The notes under the pieces: generated by a model
The model's database searches: none
Seen by the model: the letters and a program-made list of their open reading frames with translations, nothing else
What the model was told of the DNA's origin: nothing
Part shown: positions 1 through 10,473 of the stretch, one piece after another
How the letters are laid out: each line of letters starts with the position of its first letter
Numbering within the stretch: the first letter of the stretch is position 1
Program-made: the position numbers and the translations under genes
Source of the DNA: Mesotaenium endlicherianum
Taxonomy: Eukaryota > Streptophyta > Zygnematophyceae > Zygnematales > Mesotaeniaceae
DNA length: 64,000 bases
Assembly (NCBI GenBank): GCA_009602735.1
Contig: WELA01006130.1
Span: 631,473 to 695,472 of the forward strand
Direction: 5' to 3'

Positions 1-126
1 CCCCCCCCCCCCCCCCCCCCCCCTATCAGTTGCCCGCAAGCCGTGCACACAGGCACACAGCACCCTCACATCAACAGACGTGGCCGAGCGGGGCTAAAGG
101 CGCAAGGGCATACTCCTCCTCCTCAC

Positions 127-2648
127 CTGAAGGTCCTCATTGTTGGTGACTATCTGGACCACACGGTGCCAGATATCATCACTGACAAAGTCTCCAGCCT
201 TTTCAATAAGCTGGAGAATGACATCCACATACCTGCAGCAGCAGCAGGGCAATCACACATTTGTAATCAGTCAGTAATCTGTGGCAGGAGGATGCAGAGG
301 GAGTTGGCTGCATGCTTGCTGTCTGTGGGACAGTGAAGCTACTCTCACCATGACAGGTCAGGTGCGAACTTCTCCGCAAGGATGGCGGTCTTGAGGGCCA
401 GCTCTTCCCGGATCGCAAACTCCGCCGTGCTTAGGTACTGCACATCATCATCGTCACCCGCGCCACCTCCCCTCAGAGCTGCCCCCCTCCCCTGTGTGGC
501 CCCCCCTCAAGCAGCAAGCTGTACGGCGTGGGAGACAGAGGCAGACCAGGAGGAGCTCGTCCACGATGTCGCGCGCGTTGCTGTGGTCGCACAGCCCGTA
601 CAGCAGGTCCAGCGCCCGCCGCCGGATGCTGATGTCGGCATCCTTGAGCGACGACACGATCTGCGCCTGATGCCGCTTTATCGTCTCCGCCACATCAGCC
701 ACCTGAAGCATGCGCGCCATGTTCTCCTGCCAGCACCATATCATCCCCATCAATGTCAGCCCCCCTCCCCACCTCCCTCCCTCCCTCCCTCCCTCCCTCC
801 CTGCTGCTGCTGCTCCGGACCGAGGGAGAGGGAGAGGGGGAGGAAGAGCGCACTCACAAGGCCAAGGTACCGAATGTTGGGCTCGCGCACGCTGATGAAT
901 TTGGCCAGCAGCACCACGCACTGCGCCAGCATCTCGCGCTCCGCGTCCAGGTGGTGCATCACCAGCGCCAGCGCCTCAAAGAGCACGGCGTGCGCCGCGT
1001 TGTTCTTATTCACATTCTTCACCACGTCCGTGCCCATCAGGATGCGCTGCAGCACCTGCTCCCCTTCCCCCCCCCAACCTCCTGTGGTCACGGGTTTGGG
1101 CAAAACGTGGTCCAGCGGAACTCCAAGCAGGCATTGCCGCGCAGTAGTGCATGGGTGCGCTCACACACAGAAGTGCTCACCTCGAAGAGAGAGCGGCGAA
1201 GAGAGGGGTCCTCAATGGCAGGGAAGTACTGCAGCACGCGCATGGTCTTGACCTGCAGCCAAGGCGAGGGGATGCCGTAGTAGGTGTACTCCTGCGGGAC
1301 GTCGCTGGAGCGCGTCATACGCTCCAGCACGCGCACGCACTTGGGAACACACAGCCAGTACTGGTCCGGGCTGCCCGCCACCAGCGCCACCAGCAGGCTC
1401 ATGACCGCCGTCAGCACTCCCAGGTCCTTCTCGTCCAGCAGCGCTGCCATCTTCTCCGCCCTGCAGCAGCAGCAGCAGCACAGCACCCCCCCCCCCCCCC
1501 CCCCGGCCACTCACATTCATCATCACCCCATCCTTTGCGAGCCACACAATATGTCGTCAGAGGGTGCTGCCAGCTGGCGGTAGCTAAGGCATCAGCAAAC
1601 TGACCAGCCCTCAATGGTGACCACGTCCGCATTCTTGCGATATAGGCGCAACAAACACAGGGCTGCCTTCTTGCGGACCAGCGGTCGCACCGTGCTGGAC
1701 ACCTGGCCCACCCACCACCCACTTCCTCCTGTCAATGAATTACTCCCTCCTCCTTGGGCGCTTATGCCAGTGGTTAGTAGTAACATGGAAGAGAGAAGCT
1801 GACCAGCAGCTTCTGGACATCAGGAGCCAGGGATTCCGAGAACTCTTTGCCTCCCACATTGCCCACCTACACCCAACCAACCACACACACAAACAGCACC
1901 ACAACCGCGTCAGCCAGCCTGCCTCAAGGGCTTTTTGCTAACCCTACCATAGCGACAGGATGTGTAAACCTCGAAACATGTACTCACCATATTCAGTGCC
2001 AGGCACTGAAAGGTCTCATTGCGGCCAATAATGTCATTACGAACGGTGTTGATGACAAGTCGCAGGAAGTCGTGATTCTCATTGAGTAAGCATGACGTTA
2101 CAATGTATCCCACCTGCACATGCTCTAAAGTCGTCAGAGGCAGTCGTGGTAAGACTGGCGTTAAGGCTGTAGGAGTCAACCCGCCTGTTCAATTTACCTG
2201 TTTCTCTGCATACTTAGGTGCTGAAATAAGGGCCACAGCTTCCATGTGTCCAAAGTCCACATCATACCCCAACATGTAAATATAGAGCATCTTCCAGACA
2301 TACTTCTTCTTCTCGTAAGGAGTCAGTGTCTGCACCGCAAAACATCATGCTTCAACGGATGAGAACGAACATCGCTTTAGATTGTGATATGCACCTGCAG
2401 GCGACGAGAGAAAGGGAACGTTTGCGAATAACTCAAGCCGCCGGGGTCGGCCAAGATAAAGAAATGTCAGCCAACGTCCAGGTAAAGCACAAGTTTTCTG
2501 GAAGGCAGCATGTTACCCTCTCGGATTTGAAGCGAGTACGGATGTTAGCTAGCTCCTTGTCGACTCTTTGCCGTTCTTGCTCCTTATTTTGGCAGTTGCG
2601 GATATCAGAAATGAAAAGGGAAAGTCCACGCATACCGGCTACAGCCAT
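127..2648 (-). CDS. AP2A: AP-2 complex subunit alpha (alpha-adaptin), N-terminal trunk, partial
   Basis: Large subunit of the AP-2 clathrin adaptor, which selects plasma-membrane cargo for endocytosis in the cytosol. The start ATG at 2648 opens the family-typical N-terminus ([19 protein letters not shown]). About ten exons follow on the minus strand: roughly 2517-2648, 2200-2331 ([20 protein letters not shown]), 1988-2120, 1801-1866, 1606-1705, 1182-1465 ([16 protein letters not shown]), 866-1056 ([17 protein letters not shown]), 555-735 ([19 protein letters not shown]), 351-437 ([19 protein letters not shown]) and 127-232. These give the armadillo-like helical trunk in the right order. The rest of the trunk, the hinge and the ear lie beyond the left edge. 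Introns contain CCCT repeats and a C tract. It shares the 767 bp upstream with the divergent stomatin gene. Exon edges are by eye; the identification is firm. Confidence 0.92.
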
Positions 2649-3415
2649 CTTATAAGTTTAACTCAGACCTAGGTGCCTGTTAAAGGCCGTAGATGTTGCC
2701 CACCTTCCCGACTGCGATGATGACTTGCGAAGATGTATAGTAACTGGAAATCATATGTGATGCAAGATTAGCCGATCACAAAACACTCAGCAAATACGTT
2801 GTATCAAGTCCTAGGCATCTGGGCGAGTACAGTCCTGAATAGGACTAGTGAAGGTAGAGTGCTAGGAACCCATGAGAACAGATCAATTCCACTACAACTT
2901 TTCCCTTGCATGCTTCACTTCCCTTCGTTTTTGCAATTAGAATGTACTGAAATTGTGATTCGCTTCACACGGGGCCAATTGCCTCAAAAACTTAAGATTA
3001 ATGGCCCTTTCGTGGGTACAAAAAGAAACCGTGCCGGTTTCAATATTTTCCCAGTTCTGGTTTCCTCGAAAGCGTCTGGAGCAGTCTGGAGCATATGTAG
3101 AGTGCATGGTCTGGAGTTTAATTGGAACGTGAAGTACCGTTTTCTACCCCAGCCGTATTGACTGCATTCAACGTGGCCTGACGTCATGGAGGGATTGTAG
3201 CACGGTTGTACTAAGTCTGTGTCGATGAAGTAAGTTGCATGTGACCCTCTGTAAATTAAATAAATCGACGACAGTGTGTGCAATTGTGATGTTGGAAACT
3301 CTTGTTGTGACCTAGCCGAAAATGATGTGTGACATTGAACGTTAGCTCGGGAGTAGCGGTTCCACTTAGCAACGTCGCCCCTCAGCGTACTGGGCGAAAT
3401 ATTTGGGTGTAAGAA
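2649..3415. promoter_or_regulatory. Divergent intergenic region between AP2A and SLP2
   Basis: This 767-bp stretch separates the start codons of two divergent genes and must hold both 5' leaders and promoters. I see no coding exon. No clear TATA box or known operator could be assigned by eye. Confidence 0.5.
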
Positions 3416-5532
3416 ATGCAGAGATGGTCAAGGCTTTGTTATGCCTCCCCCAGTGTTATGCTGCGGTCTTTCGCTGGAAATATGAGGGCCATCAGCTTCA
3501 CTGCATCAGAGACGGGGGGTCCATTTGAACTTGGTCTTGCAAGATGCGCTCCAGTACGCTTCATGAGTAGTTCTCATTATGGAAGCCGAGGAGACGATCC
3601 TGTCCGCAGGTATAACATGCTGCCAATGACCCGTATGTCGATAAGTAACTATTATTCAAGTTCTACATGTAGCTCTTGTGCTGAGTCTTGTTGTCAATTG
3701 GTATGAGATGGGTGGAACGAGGCAGGTATGAACAACCCCCGCCCATAAACTGGGGCATTCGCATTGTTCCCCAGCAGAGTGCCTACGTGATAGAGCGCTT
3801 TGGGCGCTATGTTCGGACTCTGGGTTCTGGCATCCACCTTCTTATTCCTGCTGTGGACCGGATAGCGTATGTGCACTCTCTTAAAGAGGAGGCCATTCCT
3901 ATCCCCAATCAGACAGCTATTACAAAGGATAACGTCAGCATCTCAATTGATGGTGTCCTTTATGTCAAGGTGAGGAACCCTCAGCATGATTGCAAGTCTT
4001 TTCAACATTCTTACACGTCTTGTGGCAGAATCGTGTTCCTCAGCGGGTGGTGTTGAGACGCCCTGCTGCTGCTGCTTGTTCAGGTTGGAGACGCATTGCA
4101 GATTATGTAAGCACAGTTGCCAAAGGGTCCTTGTATGGTGATGGGAGGTGACGGGGTCAGACGGTGGATCCCTTCAAAGCCTCTTATGGAGTGGAAAACC
4201 CAATCTATGCTGTCATACAGCTGGCACAGACCACCATGCGAAGTGAGCTGGGAAAGATCACTCTAGACAAAACATTTGAAGAGCGTGAAATGCTCAACAC
4301 GAACATTGTGGTAGGTTGCCACTGCCACTGCCCTGTTTCAGATGATCCCTCTTACGCACTTTTGGTGGGTGGTGAGCTGGGCACCATGCTGAATGTGTCG
4401 CCTGCACCTCTCCCTATGCAGAAATCAATCAATGAAGCAGCCGTGTCGTGGGGCCTGGAGTGCTTGCGCTATGAGATTAGTGAGTGGCTCCTCCTCCCGT
4501 GTCATGTCTGTCCCTGATTGAGAAGGTCCAAGGGCAGGGGGGGAATACAATACTGAAGAACACGCATGCATGGGGTACTACTGGGAGCAGGGGATATATC
4601 ACCACCTCCAGGTGTGAGGGCAGCTATGGAGATGCAAGCAGAGGCCGAGCGTAGGCGTCGTGCTCAAGTGCTAGAATCCGAGGGCGAACGTCAAGCGAAC
4701 ATCAACATTGCGGACGGTAAAAAGGCATCAGTCATCCTCCAGTCCGAGGCCGCCATGCTGGACCAGAAGAACCGCGCTCTGGGAGAAGCAGAAGCCATCT
4801 ATGCGCGCGCGGAGGCCACGTCCCGCAGCCTCTTGCTGCTGGCTTCTGCCATCCGCTCTCAAGGGGGCACAGAGGTCGTTAGACCCACATACCTCCTGTT
4901 TTATCGTTATCAAGCTGGTATGTATCATCAGGATATAGCGACGTTCCAAGTTCTTGTGGAGGCTGCCTCCTGACAGATGTCTGTGTTGTTACTCCGGCAG
5001 GCTGCCAGCTTGCGTATTGCGGAGCAGTACTTGCAAGCTTTTGGCAACATAGCGAAGGAGGTAACTAGTCACGACTACTCCAGGCACACTCTTCTTTGAA
5101 GAGGGTCAATTTTCTAGTGTGAAGGTGTGAGGCGGCATACATGCGTCGTTGTTGCCTCGGCCTTTGATCTGTTGGGGGGGGGAGTGAAAAGTGCAGGGTA
5201 CCACAATGCTACTGCCTGTCAATGCAACAGACCCTGCAGGCATGGTGGCGCAGGCCATGGCTATATACAAAACCATGAATGGAACGACCTCCAGGAATGG
5301 GGGGGGCATGTCAAAGGAAGGGAGCTATGAGGAGGCAGCCGCTGCGTCCGCCAAGGGAGAAGAAATTGACGAGGACCATGCTCGTAACAAGGCTAGCCGA
5401 TACAGCCGTCCCTTGATGCCAGCAGGAGAAGAAGGAACCCAGACTTCTGAGAGAGTATTTGTACCACCTGGTGGTACCCCCTTCCGCACCCCTCCTGCTT
5501 TCTCTCTGCAGGCGCCCCCTGCTCATAAGTAA
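3416..5532 (+). CDS. SLP2: Stomatin-like protein 2, mitochondrial (SPFH/band 7)
   Basis: Mitochondrial inner-membrane scaffold of the SPFH/prohibitin family (STOML2 in animals), known to organise cardiolipin domains and respiratory complexes. The ATG at 3416 starts a basic, Ser/Arg-rich presequence ([19 protein letters not shown]). Exon 1 ends at the donor near 3608 and joins in phase to exon 2 (about 3727-3969), which opens the SPFH domain ([20 protein letters not shown], then [18 protein letters not shown]). Further exons are about 4162-4312 ([20 protein letters not shown]), 4422-4479, 4599-4872 (coiled coil, [20 protein letters not shown]), 5002-5060 ([15 protein letters not shown]) and 5201-5532. 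The C-terminus after [17 protein letters not shown] is a low-complexity tail of about 80 residues ending in TAA. The order and content match the whole family length. It converges on the EF-P gene. Confidence 0.93.
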
Positions 5533-6076
5533 CTCTGTGTACTGCTTGCAGCACATGGTTATCCCCTCTTGCAAGGGACACATAAAAAGTGCATGAGATA
5601 CTGACTGTACATAGTTGTGAGGATTCCATCTCACAAGCGCAAGGATGCCTTGTGAACATAAATGTTGCACATTTGTATTGTGCTCTGAGAGGAGTAACTT
5701 TGTGCTCAAATGGCGTCCATCCACTGAATACTAGCAAGCTCTACTGTACATGCCTCTCAGCTGCATACCTCGCCTGTACCCCTCTTCTTTGGATCGCGCA
5801 TACACGACAACTCTTGCGACTAGTCTGAGAGATAGTTTAATCATGTTTAAGTGCTTTAATCAAGCAGAAGTTAACAAGGTCTATTTCCGAGTGTCTTCCT
5901 TAAGCTGCTCAAGCAAGAATAGCTTATTGTCCTTCATCATTCGGTCTTCATTCTGCATCACCAGCATTGCCACACTTTATCACACTCTGCTGGTCCAAAC
6001 TTGATGAGCATTCAGCAGAGGACAGGAAAGAATAATTGTTCTGCGTAAGTGAAAAGCAGTTTGGATCATTTCAAGC
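5533..6076. other. Convergent intergenic region, 3' ends of SLP2 and EF-P
   Basis: About 540 bp hold the two 3' untranslated regions. Open frames here are short and show no recognisable protein. I see nothing else. Confidence 0.5.
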
Positions 6077-8084
6077 CTACAATAATATTACAACCAGCTG
6101 CAAGCAGCAATGCGGGACAGAGGGTAGGAAAATTGTTTGCCTTGTAACATAAGTGCTATCGGACGTGTCGATCACCACGCTGTCACCCGCCACAACAAAA
6201 CTTGGCACCTGCATATGACATGGTAGACAGCCGCTTCTGAGGAGTCAGGGTATATATATCCAGTAGAAGCCACTAACTACTAACAGTGGAGAAGCTAAGA
6301 CCATGCTCCACAATTGAAGTGAATATATCACTGGTGATGTATTTGCTAGTAAAAGGATGAGATACGGCAACATACCTGCACCTGGAGCCCGTTGCTAAGA
6401 ACGGCCTTCTTGTACCTGAACCATCAGTCCCGCAACAACCCGTTACCATAAAGACATCGTGACAAGGGGGGACTATGTTGTAAAAATGCTATACCTCAAA
6501 GTTGTGATGTTGAAGTGAGAAGAAAGTTGGATATTCTCTGCATACACAGCAGCGGCCGTCTGGCCCTTGAAGTAGGGTTCTGCTTCTGCCACAGAGCATG
6601 TGACGCGCGGCGGTACCGAGGCGGTGAGCACGGCTCCGTCAAAGAAGTGCGCTGTCACCTCCATGCCATCTGCTCATCCCGGCACCTCCATTGGTTATCC
6701 CCTGCTGCCTGGGATTGGAGAATTCTTTTCACTGCAATTGTAAGAAGTGGGTCCACAATTAACGCTGCTTCTTAGTCAATTGTCGGACAGCTATGACGAG
6801 GAATCACATGCAAAGCAGGAGTAGGTGCGATGTGTACCCGTCAGATACGATGCAGCTTGGCCAAATAGAGACAGCGGAATGCTCATCTGCTCATATGTCT
6901 GTGGCCTGTTGCCCCCTCCCTCTCCCACACAACCGTCATCAGATGGCAAGCTTGAATTGAAGATTGTAAACAACCGGGAGGGAGTGAGGAAGGTGGTGAA
7001 AACAAATTACTCCATGAGCACTGCCGACTCTGTATCGCAATACAGCACACTGAACTTCTTGTCATCCGCATACACTCCTGCCCAAGCATGTCCCACGCCA
7101 CACGTCCCAGCTGACAGGCTCAGGCCACCAACCAAGAGAGGGTTGGGGGAGTAGCAATCTCGCAGAAAGCCGGGAGGAAGGAAGAGAGGGTACGTTCAAC
7201 ATATTCAGAGGTGCGTAGTCTCTCGGTGCTCTTCATGCCGCTCTGCACATCCCTCAACTCAAGCTGGATGGTGGCACCCCCGCGCCCGTGCTGCGTGTGC
7301 TGTACCTTCACTACCTGCTCCCCCTTTCCCTTGTCCCTCAATCAAGCATTACAATCCAAGCTGGCACATGCCCTCAAAGCATGAGAAAAAAAAGGGTATA
7401 GGAACGTACCTGTTGCATGCGCCCTGCCATTCCCAAGCAACACCTTCAAGGCTTAGGCACAACAGATATACCCATCTCCTGCCTTGTTCCTTCAAATTCC
7501 ACTTTCAAATATTTGTGCGTCAGGGTACGGCACAATCTGTCAGGGTAACGAGCATGCATATACGTGATAAACTGATACCTTTTCGTTCAATGATCTGGCC
7601 AATCTTGACCTGCACATGCATCAGCAGCAATGGGGCTTGTGATAGTTAATCGCTAGTGCATTGTCACATAGCCATTCGGCATGGCAGCCTTGTCCCTTCC
7701 TCATTATCATATACGACAGGATAAACTTCCTAGAGCATGACTGCTATGATGATCAGGCTATATCAGCTAAGAGCAACATAACCGTCTCTTGATGGTACAC
7801 AAGGAGAGGTTGGAATGAAGTACGTCTGAGCCTGCCAGTTTGGCATATCCAGCTCTTTGCAGGCCCACCAATCGTTTAGGATATGATGAGAGGGCTCCGA
7901 AGGCTGTAATACTGTAAGTGCAGGCAAAGCGGCATCTTATCAGTGGATCGAGACAATCATCTAGAACGACTAGAGGAGCTGACTTTGGAGTGGAAACATG
8001 TGCTCCCCGGAAATAAAAGAAAACAGCAAGCTGTTTCTTATTGACGTTGTGCTGAAATATCCTGGAAAATGTCCGATGCCACAT
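6077..8084 (-). CDS. efp: Translation elongation factor P, mitochondrial type
   Basis: EF-P relieves ribosomes stalled at polyproline. The nuclear copy here reads like alphaproteobacterial EF-P, so I infer a mitochondrial role. The start at 8084 gives a presequence of about 85 residues, then exons 7824-8084 (...AKLAGSD), 7579-7609 (VKIGQIIERK), a 14-nt microexon 7410-7423 (GRMQQ), then about 7191-7325 (VVKVQHTQHGRGGATIQLEL, ending YVER). Next come exons near 7019-7087 (VYADDKKFSVLYCDTESAVL), 6850-6918 (PQTYEQMSIPLSLFGQAASY), 6487-6677, 6367-6409 and 6077-6210, ending TAG. The KOW-like domain and both OB domains are present. Splice phases agree at the junctions checked. The tip of the first domain carries Arg where E. 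coli has the modified Lys. About 19 extra residues interrupt the start of domain III. The gene is divergent from SENP8. Confidence 0.85.
7410..7423 (-). other. 14-nt microexon of the EF-P gene
   Basis: GGCGCATGCAACAG lies between a CAG acceptor and a GTACGT donor. It joins the phase-1 end of the upstream exon (GAACGAAAAG) to the phase-0 start of the next one and supplies the expected residues between ERK and VVKVQH. Confidence 0.7.
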
Positions 8085-8699
8085 GCTCAACTATTCTATG
8101 ATTACGACCAACTTAATCTGCCGCAAAGGTGAGATATACTTGAGCAGCAAAAACTCAACGTCAGCCCTCTTCCTCCAAAATATGTCCTATTACCGCGCTG
8201 GCATGGTTTCGAATTAATCTGTATTCTGGACTGGTACGCTGCTCGAGCATGTACAAACAAGCCGAGAGTGCATGCATGCAGCTAAACTGACATAAGCACG
8301 CTGATTAATATTAAGAAAATAGAATCTCAAGCTGGCTGCTTACGACACGGCCACCATATCGAGGCTATAGTACCAGAAGTGGAAAGTCGTGTACTTTCTC
8401 GATCGTATCAGAAGGGGCTAACTGATCAGTATTGCTCGCAAAAACGAGAACTAAGACTACGTCTTGATAGCGCGAGGGACATACTGTGACGGATGTTCGA
8501 GGCCGTTCTTATTCAGTTTGCTAAATCTGCTTACAGCGCTGACAATAGTGATTGATTTCACCGGCTTCATCGGGTCACGTACTGGCCAGCTTATTTGAGT
8601 TAGATGTCCTGGAAGAGGCCCTGTGCACCATATCCAGCGCTTCATACGTAGGGTCTCGTTATTCTTCGCAAAAACGAGTTTGCAGAAAACTTGTTTAGT
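8085..8699. promoter_or_regulatory. Divergent intergenic region between EF-P and SENP8
   Basis: About 615 bp upstream of both start codons. No coding potential was recognised and no promoter motif could be assigned. Confidence 0.45.
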
Positions 8700-9878
8700 A
8701 TGTCGGAAGACTTGAAGAAGGTGCTGAGTTACGGAGACGTCGTATTATACAGCTCTGATGTTGCACTCTTACACTCTCCACACTGGCTGAATGACAACCT
8801 TATTGAATTCTACTTTGAGTATCTCGCAGCGGAGTTGTTGAGCTCAAGCCAAGGAGTGCTTCTTGTGGGACCTGCAGTCACAATGTGGATATCTCTTTCC
8901 ACCTCAAGGGAGGAAGTGAAGCTAGCAACAGCGTCTTTAAACCTTCAGAACCGACAGGTACTCAAACTCTTGTTCGATTACTACAGGGTTCAAAGTACTG
9001 CATGAATACGTAAATGAGGCGAAGAATGTGAAGCATTAATACGTACTCTCGAGCTGCGACTTGTCATATAAGGACATCCAGAATGAAATGGTCGAGCAGT
9101 GAGTGCAGGTAGTGATATTGGCCGTGAACGACAGCACCACACCAGATATTCCCAATGCAGGCTCACACTGGAGCCTTCTGGTCTACCTCAGGTTTCCTCC
9201 GCCATCCACAATATTAAGCATTCATATCAAAAAGTGGAGACTGCACAATAGCCTTTGAACGTGAGGCAATAGCTAGAGGTTTTATATACTCCAGTCACAT
9301 GTGTGTGCAGGCAGAAGAATGTATTCTGGCACTACGATACCTGTGCTCACTCCAACACTGATGCAGCTCGCAGACTCGCCCACTCGGTGTCTCTGCTCCT
9401 CGGTGTGTACTTTTTACAAATCTTCGCAGGATAAACGCAATCACTAGCAAGAAGAACCTTGGGCTCTTGCCAAGTTTAATTTATCATAGTATATATAACT
9501 TGGACTTGCAATGCCACATGTCCTTTCACCACTAATACTTGGCAGAGGCTTATACTTGCAGGCAATAAAGGAATAGCCCACACTCCAAAAGTGGTGCCAA
9601 TGGCCACGCCTCAGCAGCTAAATGCGTACGATTGCGGAGTGTATGTTCTGGCCATGGCGCGGGTTTTCTGCGAGTACGAAGGAGAAATTGAGCACATTGG
9701 AGCCCTTATAATGAAGGAAGTCAATTCTGTGTCCGTCACCCGCTTGAGAGCTCAACTACGAGCATTAATCACTAGCCTTGGCAATGTTGCTGGAGGCATG
9801 CACCACACAATAAGAGGTGACAGCAAACAAGACTTGCAATCATCAAGCCAGCACCCGCCCCACATAACAACAGATTAA
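8700..9878 (+). CDS. SENP8: SENP8/DEN1-like deneddylase (C48 cysteine protease)
   Basis: Ulp1-fold cysteine protease of the NEDD8-specific type, which processes NEDD8/RUB precursors and removes NEDD8 from non-cullin targets. The ATG at 8700 opens MSEDLKKVLSYGDVVLYSSD, followed by the family hallmark HSPHWLNDNLIEFYFEYLA. Exons are 8700-8957, 9109-9190, 9311-9402 and 9562-9878. Splice phases match, with donors GTACTC, GTTTCC and GTGTGT and TGCAG acceptors. The catalytic residues are visible: His in GSHWSLLVYL (exon 2), Asp in HYDTC (exon 3), and the oxyanion Gln and nucleophile Cys in PQQLNAYDCGVYV (exon 4). The C-terminus extends about 35 residues beyond the usual end with no recognised motif and stops at TAA. 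The gene looks intact. Confidence 0.9.
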
Positions 9879-10473
9879 TAGTGCTGGCTGTAAGTCAGAG
9901 CAGTAGCTAATATTGTAACTTATACCAGTTGACTAGGGAAGGCAGTCTTGCGTAGGACTGGCCAAAGTTGGATGAGGTAGCCATTCTAAAGCGTGTCAAA
10001 TTACGGCGTCTTTTGTCCCGCCTGGACATGTTTGGGACAGATTGGACTAAGACTCAGGAGGTAGGATCAATATAACAATTATCCACATTGAGCACCTCTT
10101 ATTCCTGGCTGGTATGGAAAGGTAACTTTGCAAGAGCTTCCTCCTGTCGTAAGACTGCTTCTTAAAGTTCTTTACCTGCAACCCGACAATTACTAGCTCA
10201 TCTGCACTGCCACATTAGGGTGCCTACATATAAGCTAACATAGGAGTGACTCCTAGCCGGAAGACATTTACAAAGCAGAGACACTGACACATCTACCACT
10301 GTGGGAGATGGAGTGCTTATCATAGTCTTTAAAGACAAGCAGACCATATGATATGTGGTATGCCTACGAGTGACGAGCAAGATGCATCATATATTGTAAT
10401 GATGATGCCCTCCTACATGTCAAAAGAATGTATGAACAGGTTGACTACTTCTATAAACAATTTGATAAGATTC
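9879..10473. other. Intergenic region with an unassigned exon-like pair on the + strand
   Basis: Between the 3' ends of SENP8 and the MscS-like gene. An open segment at about 9957-10066 (LKRVKLRRLLSRLDMFGTDW) ends at a GTAGG donor. A second at about 10121-10197 (VTLQELPPVVRLLLKVLYLQ) ends in TAG. They could be exons of a small plus-strand gene, but no start was found and I do not recognise the product. Confidence 0.25.

Noticed and set aside
77-107. tRNA-Ser/Leu-like 5' half (ACGTGGCCGAGCGG...CTAAAGGCG)
   Set aside because: An A-box-like stretch is present, but no B box or T arm follows within tRNA distance. At best it is a fragment.
382-1280. Long plus-strand frames (289 and 175 residues)
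   Set aside because: Antisense to well-conserved AP-2 alpha exons; composition reflects CCCT repeats and GC-rich exons.
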